Source of the DNA: Verrucomicrobiota bacterium
GTDB lineage: Bacteria > Verrucomicrobiota > Verrucomicrobiia > Verrucomicrobiales > Akkermansiaceae
Direction of reading: 5' to 3'
Assembly: GCA_026397725.1 (NCBI GenBank)
Contig: JAPLUI010000126.1
Location: forward strand, 1-49,805
Length of the DNA stretch: 49,805 bases
Made by a program: the position numbers and the translations under genes. The notes below the pieces were generated by a model. That model did no database searches. It was not told the origin of the DNA and saw nothing but the letters and a program-made list of their open reading frames with translations. The first letter of the stretch is position 1, and each line of letters opens with the position of its first letter. Shown here in pieces: positions 18,422 to 28,011 of the stretch.

Positions 18422-20653
18422 ATGCATGCACATAAGATTCGACACGGCTCGTTCCGTATGAGGTCCCGCACCACTCTGCTAGTTGCTGCGCTGGCAGCGG
18501 CCACCCTGGCTGTAGGGCCGTCATTGGCGCAAGATCTCCCCGCCCGGCCCGCCGAACTCAACCTCATCCCCTGGCCCAAGGCCGTGACCCCCGCCAGCGG
18601 CGAGATGACTCTCACCGCCGACAGCCGCATCGTGGTTACAGACGCATCACTGGCGGCTCTAGCAGATATTCTGGCGCGGGAAATCCAGATGATCAGCGGC
18701 CTCCGCCTGGCCACCGCCACCGGCGCGGGCAAGCCCGGCGACATCGTGCTCAAGATCGATGCCACCCTGAGGGCGGAGCACGACATCCTCACCGTGCAGC
18801 AGCAAAAAGTCTGTTATACGCGCGATTACGCCCACTCCATCATTATCACCCAACAGGCGCTGGTGACCGGCTTTGACTACCGTGCGGTGGCCGAGGGCAC
18901 CAGCACGCTGCTGCAGGCCCTGCGCCGCAAGGACGGACTGGTGACGTTGCCGTGCATGACGGTCAAGGACTGGCCTCAGGCTGACTTCATGGCGGTGATG
19001 ATCGACGTCGGCCGCCAGTATATCCCGATTGCGGCGCTCAAACAATCGATCGAGTCTTGCCGGCTCTACAAGGTCCGCTACCTGCAGCTGCACCTATCCG
19101 ATGACCAGGGATTCACCTTCCCGTCCACGGCGTTTCCCAAGCTAGGCTCGCGCAACACCGCGGCCCACGGCGGCATTGCGCCCAAGGTCTACGACCTGCA
19201 GGAACTCAAGGATCTGGTGGCCTTCGCCGACGCCCGCGGCGTGACACTGGTGCCCGAATTGGAGACCCCGGGCCACAGCGGCGCGATCCGTCTGGCCATG
19301 CCGGAATTGTTCGACGCCCCCAAGGAACCCGGCGGCGCAGCATGGATCGCGGTGATGAACCTGGCTAACGAAAAGATGTATCCCGCGCTGGACACACTGG
19401 TGGGCGAGATCAGCGCCGTGTTCAAGAGCTCGCCGTATTTCCACATGGGCTGCGACGAATGCCGCTTCAACATCCTCGAAACCCTGCCCCAAACACAGCA
19501 GTATCTCAAGGAACACCAGATGAAGGGCGTGGGCGAACTCTACGTGCAGCACATCCTGCGAGTGAACCAAAGCATCCGCAAACGCGGCATGACAACCATC
19601 GTGTGGGAAGGCGCGGCCCTTGAGGCCGACAAGATGAAGGATCAGATCCTCGTGGAGACCTGGGACAGCGGCAGCAACGCCGCCGCCGCCTATCAGAAAC
19701 TTGGCTTCACCACCATCACCGTACCCTGGACCCTGGGCGTGCCGGTGGAGCAGTGGACCATGTATCTCTGCAATGGCTCGGTCCTCAAACCCACCGACAA
19801 GGTGTTAGGTGCCTTGTTGCCGATGTGGGAGATGAGCGAGGAGGCCCTGATCAGCGGCTACCTCAAAGGCATCCCCGTCCGCCAGGAACGCACCTGGGGG
19901 CCTGACAATGCCTACGCCGTCAAGGAATTCGAAAACCGCTCCGCCCAAACCGAGATCCTGCGGGAACAACTCATCCTGCCCGTCCACTATCAGGCGGCGG
20001 GACTGGACAAGCCCGAGGAAAGCGTGTTCTACAAAGAAGCCAGCATCACGCTCTCGTCCAGCGTGGCAGGCGGCGCGATCCACTACACGACCGACGGCAG
20101 CGAACCGACGGCAGCCTCGCCCAAGTATCAAACTCCCGTTGCGCTCAAGGCAACAGGCGCGCTCAAGGCCGCCCTGTTCGGAGCCGACGGGAATCAGTTA
20201 GGTTTCGCGGTGAGCAAGCGCTATACCTGGATCAACCACGAGACGAGCCTGACCACCGGCAAGCCGGTGACGGCGTCGGGCGTTGAGGCCACCAACATCC
20301 CGCAGAACGCGGTGGACGGCGAGGTCCGGTTGGAAAAAGCCTGGTGGGCCGCACCCACCCCGCAGTGGCTGCAGGTGGATCTGCAGGGGGAGTTCCAACT
20401 CGGCAAGGTGACGGTGATTCCGTTCTGGGACGGCAAGCGATTCTATCAATACACCGTCGAGGTGTCCACCGACGGCAAGACCTGGACGCAAGTGGCTGAC
20501 ATGTCCAACAACAGCACCCCCGGCACCGACAAGGGTTACACCCACGAGTTCAAGCCAACCCCGGGCCGCTACGTGAAAATCAACGTGCTCAAGAACAGCA
20601 GCAACCCCGGAGCCCACCTGGTGGAAGTCCATGCCTACGAAGCCCAAAAATAA
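18422..20653 (+). CDS. GH20 beta-N-acetylhexosaminidase with chitobiase-type and F5/8-type C-terminal domains
   Basis: The protein has 743 residues; the ATG at 18458 (MRSRTTLLVAALAA) gives a cleaner signal peptide and may be the true start. Order: GH20 N-terminal domain (LNLIPWPKAVTP about 46 to LLQAL about 167), TIM barrel (about 185-530), a chitobiase C-like strand set (IHYTTDGSEPTAASPKY about 555-575), and an F5/8 discoidin domain (LTTGKPVTASGVEA onward). The catalytic Asp-Glu pair is D345-E346 in HMGCDE; the usual HxGGDE second glycine is replaced by cysteine. GH20 enzymes release terminal GlcNAc or GalNAc by substrate-assisted catalysis. It probably acts in the periplasm or outside the cell. 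It is one of four intact GH20-type genes here. Confidence 0.88.
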   Translation: MHAHKIRHGSFRMRSRTTLLVAALAAATLAVGPSLAQDLPARPAELNLIPWPKAVTPASGEMTLTADSRIVVTDASLAALADILAREIQMISGLRLATATGAGKPGDIVLKIDATLRAEHDILTVQQQKVCYTRDYAHSIIITQQALVTGFDYRAVAEGTSTLLQALRRKDGLVTLPCMTVKDWPQADFMAVMIDVGRQYIPIAALKQSIESCRLYKVRYLQLHLSDDQGFTFPSTAFPKLGSRNTAAHGGIAPKVYDLQELKDLVAFADARGVTLVPELETPGHSGAIRLAMPELFDAPKEPGGAAWIAVMNLANEKMYPALDTLVGEISAVFKSSPYFHMGCDECRFNILETLPQTQQYLKEHQMKGVGELYVQHILRVNQSIRKRGMTTIVWEGAALEADKMKDQILVETWDSGSNAAAAYQKLGFTTITVPWTLGVPVEQWTMYLCNGSVLKPTDKVLGALLPMWEMSEEALISGYLKGIPVRQERTWGPDNAYAVKEFENRSAQTEILREQLILPVHYQAAGLDKPEESVFYKEASITLSSSVAGGAIHYTTDGSEPTAASPKYQTPVALKATGALKAALFGADGNQLGFAVSKRYTWINHETSLTTGKPVTASGVEATNIPQNAVDGEVRLEKAWWAAPTPQWLQVDLQGEFQLGKVTVIPFWDGKRFYQYTVEVSTDGKTWTQVADMSNNSTPGTDKGYTHEFKPTPGRYVKINVLKNSSNPGAHLVEVHAYEAQK

Positions 20654-20745
20654 CAAACTCAATGACTGCACCGATCCATGCATGTGGTGCAAGAGCCTGG
20701 AGGAAATCGAGGCGTATTGGCTCGCACGTCAAAAGGACACCCACC

Positions 20746-22350
20746 ATGAGCCGTCATGAAACAACAAGGCGGGCTGTCCTGCTCGGCCTGGCAGGATTCT
20801 GCCTGTTAGTCGCGCAGGCGCAAGCGGCGGATCAACCCGGGAAATCCGGAATGCTTTTTTATGAGCCGGCGCCCGGCAATCCGGCGGCGGACAACTGGTG
20901 TTTCAAAGGGAAGGATCAGTGGTATGTATACACGCTCAACGGGGTTGACCAGGATTCCATCGGGGTCGCGGTGTCGCCGGATTTGATGCGTTACGAATCG
21001 CGTGGCGTGGCGATTCCGAGTGTCGCCGGCACTTGGGAAAACACCCTGTATGGCGGCGATGTGTTTGTGTGGAAGGACAAGCATTACATGCTCTACTCGG
21101 CTCCGGGGCCGGGAATGGAGAATGCAATCGGGCTGGCGGAATCGGAGGATTTGCTGCGCTGGAAGAAGCATCCCGGCAATCCGGTGATGCATCATCCGGA
21201 CGCGCGCTGGTATGAGGGAACAACCCCGGATGCCATGCGAGGGGGAATTTCCTGTCGTGATGTTGCGGTCATCGAGGATGCCTTCAGCGACGAATGGGTA
21301 TATGCCTGCTTCACCGCGAGCACCGGACGCGGGGATTACTACCGTCGCGGTTGCATCGGTCTGGCGCGCAGCCGGAATCTAATCGACTGGGAATATTTGC
21401 CGCCGTTATTTGCGCCCGGCCTCTACACTGCCATGGAGGTGCCGCGCGTCTGCAAGATCGGCAGCAAGTGGTTTCTCACGTGGCTGCATGCGCCATGGTA
21501 TGGCATCCGCACCGATGAGGACTACGGCGAGCGGGCGTATTCCGGGGGGGAAACGATGATTCACTACGCGGTGGCCGACGCTCCGTTAGGGCCATATCGG
21601 CTGGCCGGGGATCCGACCTTGTTTCGAGGAGGAGCCAGTCCCTATGTCATCGACCTGGTGCATGAGGGCGACGAGGTGCTGGTGACTTCCAGCGTGTTCA
21701 AACAACAGGGGGAAAAGTTCGATGATCGCGCGCGCTACGGTCTGATACCCGCCATGCCGATCCGTCAGGCCAAGGGCCATCCGGACAAGCTGGAGGTGTG
21801 TCTGCCGAAGAAATTGCGCGGGCAATTCCCCGACTCGCTCGCGGTGATAGATGCCCTGCGGGTGAACAACCCGCTGCCGGAATTGCAGGATGTGGCCAAG
21901 CAGGGAAACCAAATCACCTTTGCCCGAACCTCCAATCGTCTGGTTGAATTGACCGAGCCAAGTGCAGCCGACTTGCTCATCGATGCCGAATTCGAGGTGG
22001 GATCCGGCCGGGTCGGCTGGGTGACACATTATGACCGTGAGGCACGCAAAGGGTGCGCGGTTCTGGTGGACCCCAAGCGCCAGGAACTGCAGTTCGCACA
22101 AGTGGAGCCTCTCTATAACAAGGGAATATTCCTGCGCGTTCTGGATCGCCATCATATCACTTCACCCGTCGGCAAGGCCTTCAAATTGTCCGTCATTCAC
22201 TCCCGCGATTATCAGATAGTGTTTGTCAACGAGGTGCTCGCGGCCACGTTTTCATTCGCCCGGCGCGACGCGGGCGTGGTCGGCTTGTTCCTGGAAAACG
22301 CCACCGGCAAGTGTGTGGTGACCGGCCTTCATGCCAGCCAACCGCAGTGA
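20746..22350 (+). CDS. Secreted GH32/GH43-type five-bladed propeller protein
   Basis: The product has 534 residues from the ATG at 20746 (MSRHETTRRAVLLGLAG), chosen because AAAGGA lies about nine bases upstream and a signal peptide (to AQAQAAD) follows. The mature protein shows the repeating blades of GH32/GH43/GH68 propellers: LFYEPAPGNPAADNW near the first blade, GTWENTLYGGDVFVWKDKHY, GLAESEDLLRWKKHPGNP, SCRDVAVIEDAF and AMEVPRVCKIGSKWFL. A C-terminal beta-sandwich (about 400-534, FEVGSGRVGWVTHYDRE) fits GH32 better. The acid residues were not assigned with certainty, so the sugar released is unknown. It follows the GH20 gene by 92 bases on the same strand. Confidence 0.7.
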   Translation: MSRHETTRRAVLLGLAGFCLLVAQAQAADQPGKSGMLFYEPAPGNPAADNWCFKGKDQWYVYTLNGVDQDSIGVAVSPDLMRYESRGVAIPSVAGTWENTLYGGDVFVWKDKHYMLYSAPGPGMENAIGLAESEDLLRWKKHPGNPVMHHPDARWYEGTTPDAMRGGISCRDVAVIEDAFSDEWVYACFTASTGRGDYYRRGCIGLARSRNLIDWEYLPPLFAPGLYTAMEVPRVCKIGSKWFLTWLHAPWYGIRTDEDYGERAYSGGETMIHYAVADAPLGPYRLAGDPTLFRGGASPYVIDLVHEGDEVLVTSSVFKQQGEKFDDRARYGLIPAMPIRQAKGHPDKLEVCLPKKLRGQFPDSLAVIDALRVNNPLPELQDVAKQGNQITFARTSNRLVELTEPSAADLLIDAEFEVGSGRVGWVTHYDREARKGCAVLVDPKRQELQFAQVEPLYNKGIFLRVLDRHHITSPVGKAFKLSVIHSRDYQIVFVNEVLAATFSFARRDAGVVGLFLENATGKCVVTGLHASQPQ

Positions 22351-22383
22351 GGTGGGCACGACCTCCCCGCTGCACGGCGACCC

Positions 22384-22512
22384 ACATGGATCACCGAATA
22401 TCTCATCAAGCGCCATGATGACGTGGAACTGATCGCCAAATACCTGCCGGTGGCGAAACTCAATCCGCAGGCCATCTCCAAAGAATACTTACGAGATTCT
22501 TGGCGCTTTCAT
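22384..22512 (+). pseudogene. Fragment of a uroporphyrinogen decarboxylase (URO-D)-like gene
   Basis: An open stretch without its own start reads TWITEYLIKRHDDVELIAKY and then LPVAKLNPQAISKEY before similarity fades. This matches the segment of URO-D-type methyltransferase/decarboxylase-like proteins where an IKxxxDxELIxKYxP run precedes a short linker. Such proteins are frequent in Verrucomicrobiota sugar loci. Both ends are absent: it begins 33 bases after the propeller gene's stop and ends before the GH2 gene that comes from the other side. It looks like a remnant left by deletion. Confidence 0.4.
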
Positions 22513-22564
22513 GAGTGGGCTGGTTCGAGAACGACGAGGTTGCCGGCCGCCAGGAGGTGGAAGT

Positions 22565-25534
22565 TCAGCGAGACTGCACGGTGGTGGCTGACTTGAAATC
22601 CCGATAGCTGCGGGCGATGGGCTGGCCCGCCTTCATCAGGGCGGCCTCCAGTTCGAAATCGGCTCCCGCGGGCGGAATGGAGACTTTGAAAGTCACCTTG
22701 GTTCCGCCGGCGGCTTCGACCTTGAACGGCTTGATCTCCTCTTTCACCACGACCGTCTCACCCGGCTTGGTGATCCGGAGGCGGACGGAGCCCTCCCACG
22801 GCTGGTTGAGGTCGTTGATGATGGAGACGGGGAAATCCCGCGCCGAACCCGCGAGGTATTCTGGCTCATAGGCGTCGATCATGACGCCGACAGGCGCGAA
22901 GGCATCCTTCACATACTTGTAGAACTCGGGTTCCCAGGTGAGCTTGGTCACATCGGTCCAGTGGTCGCTGGTTTGGCCGCCGGGTCGGGAGTAGCCGAGG
23001 CCGCAGAATTCCAGCACCGCCGCGCACTCGCGGGAATGACGCCAGAATTCGGTTTCTTGCGCCAGCAGCTTGGCGTGCAGTTTCTGCCGCTGCTGGTTGG
23101 TGCCGCCGGGCAGCAGGTTGTTATAGACTTCCGCCGTCAGGGTGGTGGGGCTGCCGTCGCGATTGAGCCAGAGCCAACCATACTCGTTGAGAATGACCGG
23201 GTTCTTGTCCGTGTTGCGATATGAGCCCTTGGGAGTCTTGGGCACCCGTCCGAGGTACTGGGGCTTGAACTGCACGTCCTTGTAGTGGTAATGGTGCGAT
23301 TCAAAAATGTCGCCAACCCTTTCCGCTTGAGCCCAGCCGTTGTCCCAAACGCGGTTGGAGAAATCGAGTCCGCGGACTTTGCCGATGGCCTTGGCGATTT
23401 CAGGGACGCCGGTTTCATTGCAGGCGTCCCAAATGATGACGCAAGGGTGGTTCCAGCGCTCCTGCATCCATTCGGTGAATTCTTTTTCCAGGTTATCCGC
23501 GTCGAAATCGCCGGGTTTCGGATCCATGTTCCAGATGGGGAATTCGTCTTGGACCAGGATGCCCATTTCATCGGCGATTTCATACCATTTTTCCGGCGGA
23601 AAACAGATGGAGAAGCGCAGCGCATTCCAGTACATCTCCCGATAGGCCTTGAAGAGCTGGCGCACCCAGGTTTCGGTCCAGGGCAGGGCCGCCCGCTGCG
23701 GGTCCTCGAAAAAGCGGAACAGCGTCACGTTGGTGCCGCGCATGAAACAGGGTTTCCCGTTGAGGATTGCGCGGCCGTCTTCAAAGGTCAACGAGCGCAT
23801 GCCGAAGCGTGCTTTGAGAACATCCGACTGGCTGCGGGCTTCCACTTCATAAAGAAACGGGGTTTCCGGTGACCAGAGGTGACAATCGCTGATGCGCAAG
23901 GAGGCAAATCCGCTGCGCTCGGGAGCGCCCGCAGCGGGAATGATGCAATCACCCTCCGCGGCGACTTTGCCGGTGGCGACTTCGCGAACGGTGAAATGGA
24001 CCCTGGAGTCCTTGCCATCCTTGGCCTCCGGCATCCAGGCGTGGACCGTGACCACCTTGCTTTCGACCGCCGGGACTGCTTGAACCCGCAGGATGTGCTG
24101 GGGGCCGCAGAGGATCAGTTGCACCGAATCGTAGATGCCCGGAGTGTAGCGGGTCTTTTCGTCGTCATGTCCCCATTGTTGGGACCGCGGCACACTCCCG
24201 TGATCCGCGATCCGGATCACCAGTTCGTTTTCACCCTCCTTGATGGCCGGTTTGGCGTCGAAATACCCCGGGGTGTAATTGGCGAGGTGTTCGCCCAATG
24301 GTTTGCCGTTGAGGAACACCCTGGTGGTGTACATGGCCTTGAAAACCTTGATGACGGCGACTGCTGAAAGCGGGGCTGCGACGGTGAATTTCCGGCGATA
24401 CCAGAACACGCCGTTTTCGCCGAGCCCGGGCTTCGCCAGGTCGACCAGCCCCGGCACGGGAATCTTGCTGCCGAATTGCGCGGGCGGGGCATCCCCGCCG
24501 CCGCTGGCGATGTCCCATTCGCCATCCAGCGAAAGAGTCTTGCGCAATTCGCCCGTTCCGGGCGCGGGCAGGGCCGCAAGGGCTTTGGAATCCACCACGG
24601 TGGGCTCAACCAATTTCGGCGCAACTTTCTTCACCCCGGTGCCGCCGGTGACTTGGGGTCCGGCGGGGGCTTTGCCGCTTTGAGGCGAGAACAATTCCAA
24701 CTGGCCCAGCGCGAATCCAGGGGGATTTGACGGATCGGGCACATCCATCGTGTTGCCGTTAAAGCAGGAGTATATGACGACGCGGAACCACGAGTAGGCT
24801 TTCGCCGGGCGGGCAAAGTCGGCTTTGGCGATCGGTTTGCCCTTGAGTCGGTCCGCGATTTTTTTCGCCATCGCGGGCGAGACGGCCTTGGCCATGTCGG
24901 CGGTGGTGAAGGAGGTGAAAAGCATGATCTCACAGCGGGGATATTCCCGGAAAGGACTGCCCGCGCGGTCCGCAGCATTGCACCGGTAGATGTCGGTCCA
25001 TTCGCCGTCCTTGCCGCTGTCCGAGCCCTGGATGGCCCATGTTTTCGGGTCACGCAGGGGTTTGTCCTGGCTGGAGGCGATGGTGAAGTGGGTGAGGACA
25101 TGGGCCTCCTTGAGTTGGACTGCCAGAAAGTAAGGCTTCGCGTCGGTAGGCCCGCCATAACCGCCGTCATGGAAGCTAACATACCATTTCTTGTCTTCAG
25201 GAATGTTCCACACAATGGCAGAGGCGGGGGTACCCACCCAGCTTTGATACGGGTGCTGCTGGTGGCCGATTTCGCCGGGGCCGTTGGCCGGGAAACAGGT
25301 CATTTTCACCCAGGTGGCGTTCCTCGGCCTGAGCGCCTCTTCGGTGCCGCCACCGCAGTCCTCGACCGGCTTCAGCGTGTCGTCCGGATCGGTTAAATCG
25401 CCGCCGAGCAGGCAGGCGTTGCCCGGGCCCAGGGATTCGTAGGCCAGCGCCGGCGGCAAATTGAGCGCTGTGAATGCGAACAACAAAACCAGGGAGTGTT
25501 TCAGAGTGGCTGGGAGTTGCATTGGTGTTGACAT
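22565..25534 (-). CDS. GH2 beta-galactosidase-like enzyme with novel N-terminal module
   Basis: The product has 989 residues from the ATG at 25534 (MSTPMQLPATLKHSLVL; the ATG at 25522 is an alternative). After the signal peptide, residues about 33-283 form a module shared with the proteins at 25818 and 41425 (CLLGGDLTDPDD, HPYQSWVGTPASAI, DPKTWAIQGSDSG, LFTSF, YSCFN, GFALGQLELF). GH2 domains follow: sugar-binding (WYRRKFTV about 378), immunoglobulin-like, and a TIM barrel with acid/base E707 in DACNETG and nucleophile E784 in ILNEYGW. All parts of a working GH2 enzyme are present, in contrast to the gene at 7189. It lies head-to-head with the 25818 gene, which carries the same module. Confidence 0.85.
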   Translation of the reverse strand: MSTPMQLPATLKHSLVLLFAFTALNLPPALAYESLGPGNACLLGGDLTDPDDTLKPVEDCGGGTEEALRPRNATWVKMTCFPANGPGEIGHQQHPYQSWVGTPASAIVWNIPEDKKWYVSFHDGGYGGPTDAKPYFLAVQLKEAHVLTHFTIASSQDKPLRDPKTWAIQGSDSGKDGEWTDIYRCNAADRAGSPFREYPRCEIMLFTSFTTADMAKAVSPAMAKKIADRLKGKPIAKADFARPAKAYSWFRVVIYSCFNGNTMDVPDPSNPPGFALGQLELFSPQSGKAPAGPQVTGGTGVKKVAPKLVEPTVVDSKALAALPAPGTGELRKTLSLDGEWDIASGGGDAPPAQFGSKIPVPGLVDLAKPGLGENGVFWYRRKFTVAAPLSAVAVIKVFKAMYTTRVFLNGKPLGEHLANYTPGYFDAKPAIKEGENELVIRIADHGSVPRSQQWGHDDEKTRYTPGIYDSVQLILCGPQHILRVQAVPAVESKVVTVHAWMPEAKDGKDSRVHFTVREVATGKVAAEGDCIIPAAGAPERSGFASLRISDCHLWSPETPFLYEVEARSQSDVLKARFGMRSLTFEDGRAILNGKPCFMRGTNVTLFRFFEDPQRAALPWTETWVRQLFKAYREMYWNALRFSICFPPEKWYEIADEMGILVQDEFPIWNMDPKPGDFDADNLEKEFTEWMQERWNHPCVIIWDACNETGVPEIAKAIGKVRGLDFSNRVWDNGWAQAERVGDIFESHHYHYKDVQFKPQYLGRVPKTPKGSYRNTDKNPVILNEYGWLWLNRDGSPTTLTAEVYNNLLPGGTNQQRQKLHAKLLAQETEFWRHSRECAAVLEFCGLGYSRPGGQTSDHWTDVTKLTWEPEFYKYVKDAFAPVGVMIDAYEPEYLAGSARDFPVSIINDLNQPWEGSVRLRITKPGETVVVKEEIKPFKVEAAGGTKVTFKVSIPPAGADFELEAALMKAGQPIARSYRDFKSATTVQSR

Positions 25535-25817
25535 GGCGGGTGTTTGGTTGCGGAGTGATCGGGCTTGGGAAGGCCAACAGGCCGACGGCCAATCCCTAGC
25601 GGGTTCTGTACTCAATCAGGCATTCCAGCAACAAGAAAAATCGCGATTCTTGAGACGAATGATTGCCGCAGGAATGCCGCATGAAAACTTTGACGGCGGC
25701 ACTGTTCCTTCTCCGCCTCTGCGAAACCACACTGTTTGGATTTTCCCTCTTGCTAACATTCTGAAAGCAAATTCCTCCCAACCAAGTATCATTCATCCGA
25801 AAGGAGATCGCTTGAAA

Positions 25818-27917
25818 ATGAATGTTTTACTCAAAACTGTCTTAGCTTCAGCCCTGCTGGGCATCATCGTCACGCCCCAATCCGCCAATGCGTTTCAGAG
25901 CCTGGGGACGGGCAACGCCAGCTTGCTGGGTGGCGACTTGTCTGACCCGACGGATACCGTGGCACTTTCGAAAGACCCGGGCCAGGGACTGCCGGAAGCG
26001 GAGATGATTCCCACCAACGCCACCTGGCTCAAGATGACCTGCGCCCCGGCTAGCGGGCCTTATGAGATTCCGTATCAGCGCCACCCCTACCAAAGCTGGG
26101 TGGGCGCACCGGCGGCGGCCATCTTCATGAACAAGCCCGAGCAGCAGAAGTGGTATGTGAGCTTTAAGGAGGGCGGCTACGGCGGGCCTTCCCGGGACGA
26201 TCCCTACTTCGCCGCGGTCGAGTTCAAGGACGCGTTCGTCCTGACGCATTTCACGGTCACGCCAAGTGGTGATTCTCCCGAACGTGACCCGAAGGAATGG
26301 GCCATCCAAGGCTCCAACACCGGCGAGGAAGGCGACTGGACCGATCTTTACGTTTGCAAGGCCAAGGATCGGAGCGAGAGCGCCTTTCAACCGGGCTCGC
26401 GGACCGAGACCTTCCTGTTCACGTCGTTCGACTCCGCCGGCATGGCCAAGGCGGTGACTCCTGCGGACGCCAAGAAACTCGAGGGCAAGTTGGCCGGAAA
26501 GACGATCGCGAAAGCCGACTTCACCCGTCCTGCCAAGGCCTATACCTGGTTCCGGATCGCCGTTTATTCCTGCTTCAACCCGAGCGCGGTCAACTGGATC
26601 TATCGCTCTACCAACGGTTTCGCGCTGGGCCAACTTGAGCTGTTTGGCGTGCCGGGGTTGAAGGAAAAAGTGACACCCAAGGTTGCGAAAGTGGAGCCAC
26701 CCGTCACGCCTCCCCCGGTCGTTGCCCCGTTCATGATCACCTATTGGTGCGGGCCGCCGAAGGCGCAGACGACGCTCGAACGCTACCGGGAGTTGGCCGA
26801 CTGCGGATTCAACGTGGCCTACGCGGCCATCGATAACCTTTGGGAGAAGACATCAAAGGAACAGGATGAGCACAACCAGAAGGTCCTCGATCTCTGCCAG
26901 CAGGTGGGCATGAAAGCCTTCATCTGGGACGGCCGTATCGCGGGCGTTGGCAAATGGGATGAGCCTCCCACAGCCGCGACCATCCCGCAGATCGAGAAAA
27001 CCCTCGACGAGATGATCGCCCGGCATTCATCCCACCCCGCGTTTCTCGGATTCATCCTCGGGGATGAAATGGGCGCTGCAGTGCACCAGAAGCTGGGCTT
27101 CGTGACGCAATACCTGCTCAAGAAGGATCCGAAGCACGTTCCCTACTACAACAATCTGCCCAACTACGCCGGCACCCCGAAAAGCCACGAAAGGGAGACC
27201 GCAAACTATTTGAAAACGGTCAAGCCCGCGTTCTATAGTTGGGATGCTTACTGGCAACTTCATGAAGAAAACGAACCGCGCTATTATTTCGACAACCTGG
27301 AGGTCGTGCGGCGGCAATGCCTCAAGGCAAAAACTCCTTACACCCAGATCATCTGCTCCATCGAGCACATGGGCTACCGCGCGTGCAGCGAGGGGGACCT
27401 GCGCTGGCAGGTGTGGACGTCGCTCGCATACGGAACCAGGGGCATCACGTATTTCACCTATTGCCACGTGCCGGGAATGGCCACGGGCGACGCCCCCGGC
27501 TTCCTCGACAAGCAATTCAATCGTTCCTTCAACTGGGTCAACGGCAGGAAGATCAACCAGCGCATCGCCAAACTCGGGCCCACGCTGGTCAAGCTGACCT
27601 CCACCGGCGTTTACCACACCAACCCGACAGTCGGGACCGTCCCGTTGCTGCCGGAAGCTCCGGTCAAGAAGGCGGAGGGTGGCAACATCGTGATGGGTTG
27701 CTTCAAGGATGCGGCGGGAAAAGTGTACCTGCTGCCGGCCAACAACAGCACCGGCAACAAGATCACGGCCAAGTTCACCATGGATGCCCCGTTTGGGTCT
27801 GCCGCCGAAGTCTCGCAGGAAACCGGAGAGTTGCTGCCCGCAGCCGCACTCAAAGACAAGGTTCTGGAAGTCGAACTTGAGGCTGGTGAAGGAAGATTGT
27901 ATCTTCTGAACCACTGA
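25818..27917 (+). CDS. TIM-barrel glycosidase-like protein with the shared N-terminal module
   Basis: The product has 699 residues. The start at 25818 has AAGGAG eight bases upstream and a signal peptide ending near QSANA. Residues about 27-287 are the module also found at 22565 and 41425 (SLLGGDLSDPTD, HPYQSWVGAPAAAI, WAIQGSNTGEEGDWTD, FTSFDSAGMAKAV, GFALGQLELFGVPG). After a proline-rich linker (VEPPVTPPPVVAP) comes a probable clan GH-A barrel: YWCGPPKAQTTLERYREL, FILGDEMGA with candidate acid/base E417, then SWDAYWQLHEEN and AYGTRGITYFTY. The family is not certain; GH42-like or related hydrolases are the nearest I recognise. The tail is a small beta domain. It is transcribed divergently from the GH2 gene across 283 bases. 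Confidence 0.7.
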   Translation: MNVLLKTVLASALLGIIVTPQSANAFQSLGTGNASLLGGDLSDPTDTVALSKDPGQGLPEAEMIPTNATWLKMTCAPASGPYEIPYQRHPYQSWVGAPAAAIFMNKPEQQKWYVSFKEGGYGGPSRDDPYFAAVEFKDAFVLTHFTVTPSGDSPERDPKEWAIQGSNTGEEGDWTDLYVCKAKDRSESAFQPGSRTETFLFTSFDSAGMAKAVTPADAKKLEGKLAGKTIAKADFTRPAKAYTWFRIAVYSCFNPSAVNWIYRSTNGFALGQLELFGVPGLKEKVTPKVAKVEPPVTPPPVVAPFMITYWCGPPKAQTTLERYRELADCGFNVAYAAIDNLWEKTSKEQDEHNQKVLDLCQQVGMKAFIWDGRIAGVGKWDEPPTAATIPQIEKTLDEMIARHSSHPAFLGFILGDEMGAAVHQKLGFVTQYLLKKDPKHVPYYNNLPNYAGTPKSHERETANYLKTVKPAFYSWDAYWQLHEENEPRYYFDNLEVVRRQCLKAKTPYTQIICSIEHMGYRACSEGDLRWQVWTSLAYGTRGITYFTYCHVPGMATGDAPGFLDKQFNRSFNWVNGRKINQRIAKLGPTLVKLTSTGVYHTNPTVGTVPLLPEAPVKKAEGGNIVMGCFKDAAGKVYLLPANNSTGNKITAKFTMDAPFGSAAEVSQETGELLPAAALKDKVLEVELEAGEGRLYLLNH

Positions 27918-28011
27918 TCCAGGCCGGGATCTTCCTCCCGCGAACAGGCACTGCCCGATCTAACGGTCCTGCGCGCGGCGAATTGATTTACCACCCCAAC
28001 CCCACACTCCC

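Noticed and set aside
25461..25817. Extended N-terminus of the 25818 protein
   Set aside because: The upstream frame crosses the start of the divergent GH2 gene. The ATG at 25818 has an AAGGAG site and a signal peptide.
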